In this document: positions 6,932 through 15,231 of the stretch, in pieces
Layout: each line of letters begins with the position of its first letter
Position numbering within the stretch: position 1 is the stretch's first letter
Assembly (NCBI RefSeq): GCF_004345265.1
Contig: NZ_SLUM01000034.1
Coordinates: 1 to 33,772, forward strand
DNA length: 33,772 nt
Direction of reading: 5' to 3'
Origin: Allofournierella massiliensis
Lineage (GTDB): Bacteria; Bacillota; Clostridia; Oscillospirales; Ruminococcaceae
The notes under the pieces: model-generated
The model's input: only the letters and a program-made list of their open reading frames with translations
Told to the model about the DNA's origin: nothing
Databases searched by the model: none
Made by a program: the position numbers and the translations under genes

Positions 6932-7744
6932 TTAAAAATAGCCGCCCATGGGCAGTGCGGGAGAGGGGTGTGCGTTTCGGTAGCGGATCAGCTCCAGGTC
7001 ATACTGCTCCAGGCGTGAGGCCCACAGGGAAGAGACGGCGGAGCGGGCTTCCAGTTCCCGTTCCCAGGCCACAACACCCGGCGCGAATTCCGCGTTACAG
7101 AACAGAATCGTCTCGTCGCTCATGCGGGCCGGATGCATAAAGTAAAGATATTGCTGCCCCTGCTCCATATCGCTCAGCCAGTGCTCCACGTTGGCCTGAT
7201 ATACTGCTTCAGAGGGCGCGAATGCAGGCATGCCGCAGGCAGGGAAGCGGGAATGATCCCGCACATACAAAAGTCCGTGGCTTTGGGCCCATGCACGCAT
7301 TCGTTCTGCCAGGTCGGGCAGTAGCCCGTCCGGCGCCATGTGACCATCCACATAGCTTATCGGCAGGCCCAGAGAGAGAAGTGTCTCCAGCTGTGCGTTC
7401 AGCTCGGTTTCGATGACCGACCACTCTGGGGCAGCGGCCAGAAGCTCCTCCCGGGTTTGAAAAAACTCACCTTGCGTGTTCAGCAGAGAACGGATCTGGG
7501 CACGGGGGGAGCAGGGAGTCCATTTTACAGAATCCCACTCGGAATTTAACACAAAGTGCAGCCCGATATCCACCTGATCAGCAAAGATGGAGAGAGCTTC
7601 TGCGCTTTCCTGAATGGTGCAACCTACCGCCATACAGGAAACATTTCGAATCAGAACGCCGGCCTCTAATGCCGCAAGAATTGCCTGATCTGCCGCGTGG
7701 CAGGAACCGAAATCGTCCGCCCGAGTGATTAGCCGAATACTCAT
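6932..7744 (-). CDS. YdjC/ChbG-type carbohydrate deacetylase
   Basis: A 270-aa protein of the YdjC family, whose characterised member ChbG removes an N-acetyl group from chito-oligosaccharides. Metal-ligand candidates match the family: RADDFG (D10, D11), GLHF (H63) and DGH (H135), with a FMHPA motif further on. There is no signal peptide, so it acts in the cytoplasm on imported sugar. The ATG at 7744 follows AGGAGG at ideal spacing; the longer upstream frame would run through the divergent promoter region. It is the first gene of the leftward operon with the MBL hydrolase and is divergent to the ABC importer genes. Confidence 0.85.
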   Translation of the reverse strand: MSIRLITRADDFGSCHAADQAILAALEAGVLIRNVSCMAVGCTIQESAEALSIFADQVDIGLHFVLNSEWDSVKWTPCSPRAQIRSLLNTQGEFFQTREELLAAAPEWSVIETELNAQLETLLSLGLPISYVDGHMAPDGLLPDLAERMRAWAQSHGLLYVRDHSRFPACGMPAFAPSEAVYQANVEHWLSDMEQGQQYLYFMHPARMSDETILFCNAEFAPGVVAWERELEARSAVSSLWASRLEQYDLELIRYRNAHPSPALPMGGYF

Positions 7745-7796
7745 TGTAGCCTCCTTTTCTGGTTTGAAAAGCTGTTTCCGGTCAAAAATCACCCTT

Positions 7797-7825
7797 AGCG
7801 TAGCACCGAAAAAGAAAGATGTCAA
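7797..7825 (-). promoter_or_regulatory. Promoter of the ydjC-like operon
   Basis: On the minus strand, TTGACA (7825-7820) is followed after 17 nt by TACGCT (7802-7797) preceded by TGC, an extended -10. The -10 itself is poor (3 of 6). The -35 lies inside the palindrome at 7809-7846. Confidence 0.5.
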
Positions 7826-7846
7826 TCGCTTGACATCTTTCTTTTT
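7809..7846. promoter_or_regulatory. 17-bp perfect palindrome carrying two outward TTGACA boxes
   Basis: The arms AAAAAGAAAGATGTCAA (7809-7825) and TTGACATCTTTCTTTTT (7830-7846) pair perfectly around TCGC. Each arm carries a consensus -35 (TTGACA), one per strand. A T-run makes it look like a terminator too, but it lies between divergent genes. It may be an operator, or a hairpin that blocks read-through from the upstream side. Confidence 0.6.
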
Positions 7847-7926
7847 TTCGCAGGTATAAGCCAGCGGGAATGCTCCTGTTTTTGCAAGAAAACCTCTCCA
7901 AAATGAAAGAATTCGTTGTGGGAAAT

Positions 7927-7935
7927 TGCTATACT
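7927..7935 (+). promoter_or_regulatory. Extended -10 promoter of the importer operon
   Basis: TG-C-TATACT at 7927-7935 is an extended -10 element 41 nt before the binding-protein start. There is no good -35 at 16-18 nt, which fits a promoter needing an activator such as the AraC-type regulator encoded at 16995. A second option is TTGACA 7830-7835 with TATAAG 7855-7860 (19-nt spacer). Confidence 0.5.
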
Positions 7936-7976
7936 GGAAACAGCAAAGGAAGCAACAACACAAGGAGGCGTCCACC

Positions 7977-9494
7977 ATGAAAAACATGAAACGGGTACTT
8001 GCGGCGCTGGCAGCCGCGGCAATTGCACTGGGGCTTACCGCCTGCGGTGGCGGCGGGGAAACGTCCGGCACCGGAAACGGCGAAGGGGAATACGATCAGG
8101 TTGTGTATGCGTATGCAACCTTCAATAATATCCCTGCCACAGAGGATCTGGCTCCCGTACAGGAGGCGATCAATGAGATCACTCGGGAGAAAATCGGCGT
8201 TGAAGTTACACTGATGCCCATCTCGGTAGCGGATTACACCAGTAAGGTGAGTCTGTCGCTGCAAGGCGGAGAAAAAATTGATGTGTACCAGTCTCTGGGT
8301 AACTTCAACAGTTGTGTGGCCAGCGACATGTGCTACGACATTTCTGAGCTGATTGATGAGTACGGCGCCGGCGCCAAGGAAGTGGTTGGCGACAATTTCC
8401 TGGATGCCTGCCGGGTGAATGGCGCGCTGTACGGCATTCCCACCTACAAGCCCTATGCTTTGACTCCCATGCTGATCTACCGGGAGGACATTGCGCAGGA
8501 GTTGGGCCTGGATATCGACAGCATCCAGAGCGTGAATGACATCACCCCGCTGCTGGAACAGGTCAAGAGCGCATATCCCAACATGACTCCGCTTGCTCCG
8601 GTTCAGAGTGGTACCATTGGTTTGCACATGTGCATGGGTGATGTGGACTGGCTTTCTGACGACTACTATAACCCCGTAGGCGTTCTGTTGGACAACAATA
8701 CCACCGTCACCGATCTTTACACTTCGGATGTGTTCAAGGAGAGAGCACAGCTTGCCCGCACCTGGCATGAAAACGATCTGGTCATGAAGGATGCGGCCAC
8801 CACTACCACCACCGCCGCAGAAGCCATGGCTTCCGGTAACTACTTCGGCTACATTGCAGCTTACTCCTACCCGGAAGAGGACACCGCCGCGTCCCTGCAG
8901 GCGCAGTGCGGCAACTATGACATTGCAGCCAAGATTCTGGATGATGCTTTCCTGTCCACCGGTGATATCAACGCGGTGTCCTGGATGATTGCCTCCACCA
9001 CCGACGTGCCCGAAGCTGCGTTGGCTTTCCTGGATCTAACCTATACCGATGAGGACATTATCAACCTGCTGATCTACGGCATCGAAGGCCGCGACTATGT
9101 GCTGAATGAGGACGGCACCGTTTCCTACCCGGAAGGCGAGGACTCCACTACAGTTCCCTACACCGCACAGCTGAGCTGCGGTACTTTGGGTAATTTCTTC
9201 AAGATGTATCCCACCGAGGGCACCAATCCGGAATCTCTGGCCTGGGAGGAGGCCCAGAACAAGGAGGCCGAGACCTCCGTGGCCATGGGCTTCACCTTTG
9301 ACTCCAGTAGCCTCAAGACCCAGTACACTGCGGTGAAGAACGTGATCAGCCAGTACCTGCCCGGTTTGCTCTGCGGCAGTCTGGATCCGGACACCGAACT
9401 GGAAAAGTTCGAACAGGCTCTGATGGATGCGGGTTATCAGGATATTCTGGATGCCAAGCAGGAGCAGCTGGATGCCTGGCTGGCTCAGCAATAA
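7977..9494 (+). CDS. ABC transporter substrate-binding lipoprotein (DUF3502 type)
   Basis: A 505-aa extracellular binding protein. Signal segment residues 1-22 end in the lipobox LTAC (C23), followed by a Gly-rich linker, so it is anchored to the outer face of the membrane. The C-terminal ~130 residues (from GFTFDSSS on) match the DUF3502 domain found in LplA-like sugar binding proteins. ATG 7977 has AAGGAGG at good spacing; an upstream in-frame ATG at 7926 would spoil the signal peptide. It is followed by two permeases and supplies substrate to them. The sugar is unknown, but the downstream esterases suggest an acylated oligosaccharide. No ATPase gene accompanies it, so a shared MsmK-like ATPase elsewhere is likely. 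Confidence 0.9.
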   Translation: MKNMKRVLAALAAAAIALGLTACGGGGETSGTGNGEGEYDQVVYAYATFNNIPATEDLAPVQEAINEITREKIGVEVTLMPISVADYTSKVSLSLQGGEKIDVYQSLGNFNSCVASDMCYDISELIDEYGAGAKEVVGDNFLDACRVNGALYGIPTYKPYALTPMLIYREDIAQELGLDIDSIQSVNDITPLLEQVKSAYPNMTPLAPVQSGTIGLHMCMGDVDWLSDDYYNPVGVLLDNNTTVTDLYTSDVFKERAQLARTWHENDLVMKDAATTTTTAAEAMASGNYFGYIAAYSYPEEDTAASLQAQCGNYDIAAKILDDAFLSTGDINAVSWMIASTTDVPEAALAFLDLTYTDEDIINLLIYGIEGRDYVLNEDGTVSYPEGEDSTTVPYTAQLSCGTLGNFFKMYPTEGTNPESLAWEEAQNKEAETSVAMGFTFDSSSLKTQYTAVKNVISQYLPGLLCGSLDPDTELEKFEQALMDAGYQDILDAKQEQLDAWLAQQ

Positions 9495-9515
9495 TACTGA
9501 TTTGTGGCGAACCCC

Positions 9516-9567
9516 AAATGCGCCGAATGGTTTCCCGCTGGATCGCCGGAACCATTCGGCGCATTTT
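9516..9567 (+). terminator. Strong intra-operon hairpin between binding protein and permease
   Basis: The 17-bp arms AAATGCGCCGAATGGTT (9516-9532) and AACCATTCGGCGCATTT (9550-9566) are perfect and are followed by a short T-rich stretch. Such hairpins between binding-protein and permease genes usually stop part of transcription or protect the upstream mRNA, so that binding protein is made in excess. Confidence 0.75.
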
Positions 9568-9596
9568 CAATCTTTCTTTTGATGGAGGAATCGCAA

Positions 9597-10532
9597 GTGA
9601 AGAAACTGCTTCATCCCAAAGCGGCAAAATCATCCCGGGCCAGCAACACACCTCTTTTACTGATTGCGCTGCCGGGTATTATCTACTTACTCATTAACAA
9701 CTATGCACCCATGCTGGGCATCTTTCTGGCCTTTAAGGATTACAGCCTGATCAAGGGCCCCTTCGGCAGCGACTGGTGCGGGTTCCAGAATTTTGAGTTC
9801 CTGTTCAAAACCAAAGATGCCTTTATCATGACCCGCAATACGATCCTGTATAATCTGGCGTTTATTATTATTGGCACCGCAGTGGCTATTTTTGTTGCGA
9901 TTCTGATGTGTGAACTGGGCGAGCGTAAGCGGGTCAAGTTCTATCAGGCGGCCATGCTGCTGCCGAATCTGCTGTCCTGGGTGGTAATCGGCTTCATTGC
10001 CTACGCTTTCCTGAATGCCGATACGGGTTTTATTAATAATTCCTTCCTGGCCTGGCTGGGGCTGGATCCGGTTTCCTGGTATTCCGAACCGGGTGCATGG
10101 CCAGCGATTCTGATTATCGTGAATCTGTGGAAAAACATCGGTTATCAGTCCATTATTTTTATGGCCAGCATTTCCGGCATTGACAAGAGTCTGTATGAGG
10201 CTGCAGCCATGGATGGCGCGGGCAAACTGCGTCAGATCCGGGCGATTACTCTGCCGCTGCTCAAGCCCACGGTAATCATGCTGACGCTGATGTCCATCGG
10301 CCGTATTTTCTATTCTGATTTCGGCCTGTTCTATCAGGTTCCGCAGAATTCCGGCGCTCTGTTTGCCACCACGCAAACCATTGATACCTATGTATACCGT
10401 GGCCTGATGGAATTGAACGACGTGGGCATGTCTGCTGCAGCCGGTCTGTATCAGTCCATCGTAGGCTTTATTCTGGTGCTCATTGCGAACAAAATCGTGC
10501 GCAAGGTCGACGCCGACAATGCACTTTTCTAA
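9597..10532 (+). CDS. Sugar ABC transporter permease, LplB type
   Basis: A 311-aa inner-membrane protein with about six transmembrane segments and the permease EAA loop (YEAAAMDGAGKLRQIRAITLP), which contacts the ATPase. It belongs to the CUT1/LplB group that pairs with YtcP-type permeases. I chose the GTG at 9597 because GGAGGA (9584-9589) sits 7 nt upstream and the usual N-terminus (basic, then LLLIALPGIIYLLI) follows. ATG 9582 and 9504 have poorer sites, and 9504 lies in the intergenic hairpin. It is in the same operon as the binding protein and the next permease. Confidence 0.88.
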   Translation: MKKLLHPKAAKSSRASNTPLLLIALPGIIYLLINNYAPMLGIFLAFKDYSLIKGPFGSDWCGFQNFEFLFKTKDAFIMTRNTILYNLAFIIIGTAVAIFVAILMCELGERKRVKFYQAAMLLPNLLSWVVIGFIAYAFLNADTGFINNSFLAWLGLDPVSWYSEPGAWPAILIIVNLWKNIGYQSIIFMASISGIDKSLYEAAAMDGAGKLRQIRAITLPLLKPTVIMLTLMSIGRIFYSDFGLFYQVPQNSGALFATTQTIDTYVYRGLMELNDVGMSAAAGLYQSIVGFILVLIANKIVRKVDADNALF

Positions 10533-10544
10533 GGAGGACACGAT

Positions 10545-11429
10545 ATGCTTCAAAGCAAAGCCTTTGACCGGTTTGCGTCGATTTTTCTGGGCTGTCTGGT
10601 GGTCATCACTCTGCTGCCTATTGTGCTGATCGTTATTTCGTCCTTCACTGCGGAGGATGCGCTGATTCAAAACGGTTATTCGTTCTGGCCGCAGGAATGG
10701 AGCCTGGATGCCTACTATTATATGGTGAAGCAGGGGGCAGTAATTCTGCGCTCATACGGCGTATCAATCTTTGTCACCGTGGTGGGTACGCTATGCAGTG
10801 TTCTGATCACCACCATGTTGGCATACCCCATGTCTCGCAAATCGTTCAAATACCGGAACGTGCTTTCATTCTTTGTATTTTTCACCATGCTGTTCAACGG
10901 TGGTATCGTTCCCGCCTACATCATGTGGACCCAGATCTTCCACATTAAAAATACCATTTTTGCACTGTTGATTCCCAACTATCTGGTGAACGCCTTCAAT
11001 GTGATTCTGGTGAAAAACTATTACTCCAACAATGTGCCCGATGCATTGCTGGAGGCCGCGCAGATTGACGGTGCCAGTGAGATGACCATTTTCCGGCGGA
11101 TCATGCTGCCGCTGGCCGTGCCGGCAATTGCCACCATCAGCCTGTTCACCGGTCTGTGCTACTGGAACGACTGGACCAACGGTTTGTACTACATCAGCAA
11201 CGAGAAGCTGTACAGCATCCAGATGCTGCTGATGAACATCATGAACAACATTCAGGCGCTGCGTGCGAATTCCACCGCATCGCTTCTGGGAACCGGAGCT
11301 GTGGATCTGCCGGGCACGGCGATCCGTATGGCCATGGCGGTTATCGGTATCCTTCCCATTCTTCTGGTGTATCCCTTTGTACAAAAGCATCTGGTTCGCG
11401 GTGTTGTTGTGGGCGCCGTGAAAGGTTAA
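10545..11429 (+). CDS. Sugar ABC transporter permease, YtcP type
   Basis: A 294-aa membrane protein with about six transmembrane segments and the EAA loop LEAAQIDGASEMTIFRRIMLP. It is the partner permease of the LplB-type protein, starting 12 nt after its stop with AAGGAGG upstream. The C-terminus YPFVQKHLVRGVVVGAVKG is typical for the family. Together with the binding protein and an ATPase encoded elsewhere it would import the substrate of the locus. Confidence 0.9.
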   Translation: MLQSKAFDRFASIFLGCLVVITLLPIVLIVISSFTAEDALIQNGYSFWPQEWSLDAYYYMVKQGAVILRSYGVSIFVTVVGTLCSVLITTMLAYPMSRKSFKYRNVLSFFVFFTMLFNGGIVPAYIMWTQIFHIKNTIFALLIPNYLVNAFNVILVKNYYSNNVPDALLEAAQIDGASEMTIFRRIMLPLAVPAIATISLFTGLCYWNDWTNGLYYISNEKLYSIQMLLMNIMNNIQALRANSTASLLGTGAVDLPGTAIRMAMAVIGILPILLVYPFVQKHLVRGVVVGAVKG

Positions 11430-11439
11430 GCCAACTACC

Positions 11440-11468
11440 AGCCGGGCCCTGCGGGCCCGGCTCTTTTA
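11440..11468 (+). terminator. Hairpin terminator between permeases and esterases
   Basis: AGCCGGGCCC and GGGCCCGGCT pair around TGC and are followed by CTTTT. It is GC-strong with a short T-run, so it probably lowers rather than stops expression of the esterase genes. I see no promoter between it and the next start at 11488. Confidence 0.7.
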
Positions 11469-11487
11469 AAAAGAAAGGAAAGAGATC

Positions 11488-12288
11488 ATGGCAGTTTTAA
11501 CAATGGAGTTTTACTCGGCTTCCCTTTGCCGGGCAGTGACCTTTCGAGCGATCCTGCCCAACGATGTGCCGCCGCAGATGCGCCGCGCACCCCATTGGGA
11601 TCGGCCGGCAAAGACCCTGTATCTGCTGCACGGCTATTCCGGCACCAGCAGTGACTGGATGCTGAATGCGCCCATGGCGGAGTTGGCTGTGAAGTATAAC
11701 CTGAACTTTATTTTCCCGGCGGGGGAAAATGGCTTCTATCTGGACGGTGTGCAGACCGGCCGCAAATACGGAACCTATGTGGGGCAGGAACTGGTGGACT
11801 ATACCCGGTCGGTGCTGGGCCTTTCCGACCGGAAAGAGGACACCTTCATTGGAGGTCTGTCCATGGGCGGGTTCGGCGCGGTGCACACAGCGCTGGCCTG
11901 GCCGGAAACCTTTGCCAAGGCGTTCACCCTCTCCGGCGCGCTGATCATTCACAACCTGAAGAAGCTGCACCCCGGAGAAGAGGATGCGATGGCCAATTAC
12001 GAATATTATAAACTGGTGTTCGGTGATCTGGACACAGTGGAACAGAGCCCGGCCAATCCGGAGGTTCTGGTGGAGGAACTGCTGCGTGCAGGCCGTTCGT
12101 TGCCCGGGCTGTATCAGGCCATTGGCACTGAGGATTTTCTCTATGAAGAAAACCAGATCTTCCGCCGTTTTCTGGAAGAGCGCAAGGTGCCGCTGGTTTA
12201 TCGGGAAGGCCCCGGTACCCATGACTTTGTTTTCTGGCGGGAGCACATTGAGCCCGCAATCCGGTGGCTGCTGGAGGAAAAGGCATGA
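11488..12288 (+). CDS. Alpha/beta hydrolase esterase, EstA/esterase D-like
   Basis: A 266-aa cytoplasmic esterase. The nucleophile elbow GLSMGG places Ser125, with Asp216 (GTEDF) and His245 (GTHDF) completing a likely triad, and LHGY at 47-50 forms the oxyanion region. Family members include tributyrin, feruloyl and S-formylglutathione esterases, so the acyl group is not fixed by sequence. AAAGGAAAG upstream serves as ribosome site. The stop overlaps the next gene by ATGA. It has no signal peptide, so it would act on imported substrate. With the two other esterases downstream it suggests stepwise removal of acyl groups from a decorated oligosaccharide. Confidence 0.85.
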   Translation: MAVLTMEFYSASLCRAVTFRAILPNDVPPQMRRAPHWDRPAKTLYLLHGYSGTSSDWMLNAPMAELAVKYNLNFIFPAGENGFYLDGVQTGRKYGTYVGQELVDYTRSVLGLSDRKEDTFIGGLSMGGFGAVHTALAWPETFAKAFTLSGALIIHNLKKLHPGEEDAMANYEYYKLVFGDLDTVEQSPANPEVLVEELLRAGRSLPGLYQAIGTEDFLYEENQIFRRFLEERKVPLVYREGPGTHDFVFWREHIEPAIRWLLEEKA

Positions 12289-13238
12289 GTGAGTTTGCAA
12301 GCAATGCTCGTCTGCTGAAGCAGGCAGTGCAGGAGGGCTGGTTTATCCGCCCCATTGCCCGGCACCGGCTTGCGGACGGTTCGTTGGATGTGGCGGGAAA
12401 TCTGGAGCAGTGGAATCGGGCCATGGAGCCGTTCCGAAAAACGCCGCTCTGGGAACAAACACCCGGCTGGGACGAACGGGATCCGCTGCAGGGGGAACCA
12501 TATCTGGTGTTTGTTCCATCTCCGGCAGCGGTGCCTGGCCGCCCCACTTTGCTGATTTCCCATGGCGGAGGTTTTCTGTGGCGAACCGGTTGCGAAGGAC
12601 CGAATGTGGCCTGGTTTTTTCACCGGATGGGGTATAACACCGCGATTCTGTCCTACCGGCTGCGCCCTTATTCCCGCATGGCGGCTCTGGCAGACATCCA
12701 GCGGGCGGTGCGGCTGTTACGTGCGGAAAAGGATCGGTTTGGTATTGGGGATGCGGTGGTGACCATGGGTTTTTCCGCAGGTGGGATGCTCAGTGGTAAC
12801 TGCGCCACTCATTTTGACAACGGTTGCCTTGAAGCGGAGGATCCGGTGGAGCGGTTCAGCTGCCGGCCGGACGCCTGCGTGGTGGGATACGGAGCCATGA
12901 GCGGAGTATCCTTTCCAGCGCCTTTTGGTGCTGCGCCGGATCCGCTGTTTGGGGAAGGAGAGGAGCGGTTCTATCTGGCGACGGAAAAGCATGTGTCGCC
13001 CGCCAGCCCGCCCTTTTTCATCTGGCAGACCCTCAGCGATGACGGACGCCACGGGCTTTGTCTGGCAAAGGCATTGCAGGATGCCGGCGTTCCCTATGAG
13101 CTGCACATCTTCGAGGGGGGCGTGCATGGTCTGGCCATGGCAGACGGACAAAACGATCTGGAGCAGCAGGTTCCACATATTACCCACTGGGGTGAGCTTT
13201 GCGCTGAATGGCTTGCCATGCACGGACTGAACCCCTGA
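12285..13238 (+). CDS. Alpha/beta hydrolase esterase with HGGG motif
   Basis: A 317-aa cytoplasmic alpha/beta hydrolase of the HSL/BD-FAE-like group. The oxyanion motif HGGG is at 93-96, the nucleophile Ser164 in GFSAGG, and His281 in GGVHGL; an Asp near 252 is a candidate third member. Related enzymes deacetylate acetylated xylan or mannan oligomers. The start ATG overlaps the stop of the previous esterase gene by 4 nt, so they are coupled. There is no signal peptide. Frames upstream at 12264 lie inside the previous gene and have no better ribosome site. Confidence 0.85.
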   Translation: MSEFASNARLLKQAVQEGWFIRPIARHRLADGSLDVAGNLEQWNRAMEPFRKTPLWEQTPGWDERDPLQGEPYLVFVPSPAAVPGRPTLLISHGGGFLWRTGCEGPNVAWFFHRMGYNTAILSYRLRPYSRMAALADIQRAVRLLRAEKDRFGIGDAVVTMGFSAGGMLSGNCATHFDNGCLEAEDPVERFSCRPDACVVGYGAMSGVSFPAPFGAAPDPLFGEGEERFYLATEKHVSPASPPFFIWQTLSDDGRHGLCLAKALQDAGVPYELHIFEGGVHGLAMADGQNDLEQQVPHITHWGELCAEWLAMHGLNP

Positions 13239-13263
13239 AACATGCGTATAAGGAGGCTTTTCT

Positions 13264-14124
13264 GTGAAAATTATTGATGTTATTGATCGGATCATCGCTT
13301 ACCATCCGTCTTTCCCGGCGGATTATAACGGCTGCGATGGCTTCAAATGCGGAGATCCTCAGGCGGAGTGCACCGGCATTGCCGTTGCGCTGGTGCCCAC
13401 GGTAGATGTAATTCGTCGAGCTGCAACAGCCGGATGCAATCTTCTGGTCGTTCATGAACCTACTTTTTTTACCTCGCTGGATGCAGCAGAGGGCAGCCAG
13501 CCTTTCTTCAGCGCGGTTCAGGAGGAAAAAGCAGCCCTGCTGAAAGAGTACGGGATCACCGTCTGGCGGGATCACGACCGGATGCACGCCCATCAGCCGG
13601 ATTCTATCTTTACCGGGGTAATCCGTTATCTGGGGTGGGAGGACTACCGCCTCGCGCCAGAGCAGCAGCCGGTACCCATGGGCTACGCTTTCCGCCTGCC
13701 AAAAACCACGGTGGGGGATCTGGCCGCCCATTTGATGAAGAAACTGGATCTGAACGGCATCCGCTTTGTAGGCAAGAAAGACGCGGTGGTAGAGACTGTA
13801 GCCATTGTTGGGCATCTGTTTCCCGGTTTTGGCGACGACGATAAGGAGGAATACGGTCAAAAGATTATCCACGCCATGGACCTGGGTGTGGATGCCGTTA
13901 TTCCCGGCGAGATCATCGAATGGACCGCCCTCTCCTATGTGCGGGATGCCGTGGCGCTGGGCAAGACCAAGGCGGTGATGAATATCGGTCACTTTAATAT
14001 GGAAGAACTGGGCATGCGCTTCGCGGCGGACTGGGTGAGCGAACTGGTAGAGCATGCGCTGCCGGTGAAGTATCTGCCCACCAAGGATCTTTACAACTAT
14101 ATGCTGAACGCGGAAAGGATGTAA
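13264..14124 (+). CDS. Nif3-like (DUF34) dinuclear metal-centre protein
   Basis: A 286-aa protein of the Nif3/DUF34 family, with family-type metal-ligand segments: HEP (H64), HDRMHAHQPD in the middle, and GHFNMEELG near the C-terminus. The family binds two metal ions; roles proposed for it include metal insertion and hydrolysis, but the true function is unsettled. It starts with GTG at 13264 preceded by AAGGAGG. Finding it inside a run of esterase genes is unusual, since Nif3 homologues normally sit in housekeeping contexts. Here it may be a dedicated hydrolase or metal chaperone for the locus. It ends 3 nt before the CE2-like gene start. Confidence 0.8.
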   Translation: MKIIDVIDRIIAYHPSFPADYNGCDGFKCGDPQAECTGIAVALVPTVDVIRRAATAGCNLLVVHEPTFFTSLDAAEGSQPFFSAVQEEKAALLKEYGITVWRDHDRMHAHQPDSIFTGVIRYLGWEDYRLAPEQQPVPMGYAFRLPKTTVGDLAAHLMKKLDLNGIRFVGKKDAVVETVAIVGHLFPGFGDDDKEEYGQKIIHAMDLGVDAVIPGEIIEWTALSYVRDAVALGKTKAVMNIGHFNMEELGMRFAADWVSELVEHALPVKYLPTKDLYNYMLNAERM

Positions 14125-14127
14125 GCG

Positions 14128-15231
14128 ATGCGTTATATTCCCTGGTCGGAGCTGCGCGCCTGGGTGAAAACCCACGGGCGATGCTGGGAGCAGCCGGAAA
14201 TGCTGCATTTCAACTGGAGCTGCTGCGGCGTTTCGCTGCGGGTGCGGGCCACCCTGGTGGTGGCGGATTTTTGCGCCGCATGCGGAGATGAATGGGATGG
14301 AATTCCCGATCAGCCGGGCGTGCGCAAGCGGCAGAACTGGCCTTGGGCGGCAGTATTCCGCGCCGGCGAAGAAACCCCGGATCGCCGGTTTCAAATTACT
14401 GAAACCCAGCACAGCCAGCTGCTGTTTGCGGCGCAGCAGACCGATGCGCAAACGCTGCACGTCGTCAAACTCACCGAAAATGCAAAAACCCGACTGGCGC
14501 TGCGGGGCATCTGGCTGGAGGGTGAGCTGGAACAGCTGCCGGAGGAGCCGCCGAAAAAACGGATTGAGCTGGTGGGTGATTCCATCACCTGTGGATTCGG
14601 CAACCTGACGGATATGCGGGATCGCTTTTTCTATGATGCGGATGAGGATGCCTGGCAGGCACACGGTCCGCTGGCCGCCCGCAAACTGGGCATGGATTGG
14701 CGGATGATCAGCATCTCCGGCATCTGTCTGGCACGTCGGGGAAGCCTGCCCATGGACTACGCCATGGAGGATCTGTACCGCTATACCGACTATCCCGGCC
14801 AGACGGCCGAGGGCCTGCAGCCGCAGCTGTGGGACTTTGCCGCAGCTCCGGCGGACTATGTGGTGATCAATCTGGGCACCAACGATTCCACTGCCGCCGC
14901 TTTTGAGGGGGTGCCGTCCCCCACAAGCGAGAGCTTTGAGCAGGACTATCTGCGCTTTCTCGGAATGGTACGGGCCTGCAACGGCCCTCGCACCCACATT
15001 ATCTGTGCGTTGGGCAGCATGGATCATTATTTCTTTGATTCCATCTGCCGTGCCGTGAAGAAGCATTGCGAAGAGACAGGCGATTTCAATGTGTCCTGCC
15101 TGAAATATCTCCGAATGAGCCCGGCGGACGGGTTTGGTGCCTGCGGGCATCCGAGCGCTGCAACCCATCGGAAGATGGCAGAGGAGCTCTGTCAGCATAT
15201 TGCGCGGCTGGAGGCCGGCTCCTCTTGCTGA
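14128..15231 (+). CDS. SGNH esterase, CE2 acetyl-esterase-like
   Basis: A 367-aa protein with an N-terminal beta-rich domain (about 1-135) and a C-terminal SGNH hydrolase domain, the architecture of carbohydrate esterase family 2. Block I GDSIT gives Ser152, block III GTND gives Asn252, and GHPSAATH near the C-terminus gives the catalytic His (H341 or H347). CE2 enzymes remove acetyl groups, often from the O-6 position of xylan/mannan sugars. No signal peptide is seen, whereas many CE2 enzymes are secreted, which supports intracellular action here. It starts 3 nt after the Nif3-like gene and is the last enzyme gene of the operon. Confidence 0.85.
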   Translation: MRYIPWSELRAWVKTHGRCWEQPEMLHFNWSCCGVSLRVRATLVVADFCAACGDEWDGIPDQPGVRKRQNWPWAAVFRAGEETPDRRFQITETQHSQLLFAAQQTDAQTLHVVKLTENAKTRLALRGIWLEGELEQLPEEPPKKRIELVGDSITCGFGNLTDMRDRFFYDADEDAWQAHGPLAARKLGMDWRMISISGICLARRGSLPMDYAMEDLYRYTDYPGQTAEGLQPQLWDFAAAPADYVVINLGTNDSTAAAFEGVPSPTSESFEQDYLRFLGMVRACNGPRTHIICALGSMDHYFFDSICRAVKKHCEETGDFNVSCLKYLRMSPADGFGACGHPSAATHRKMAEELCQHIARLEAGSSC

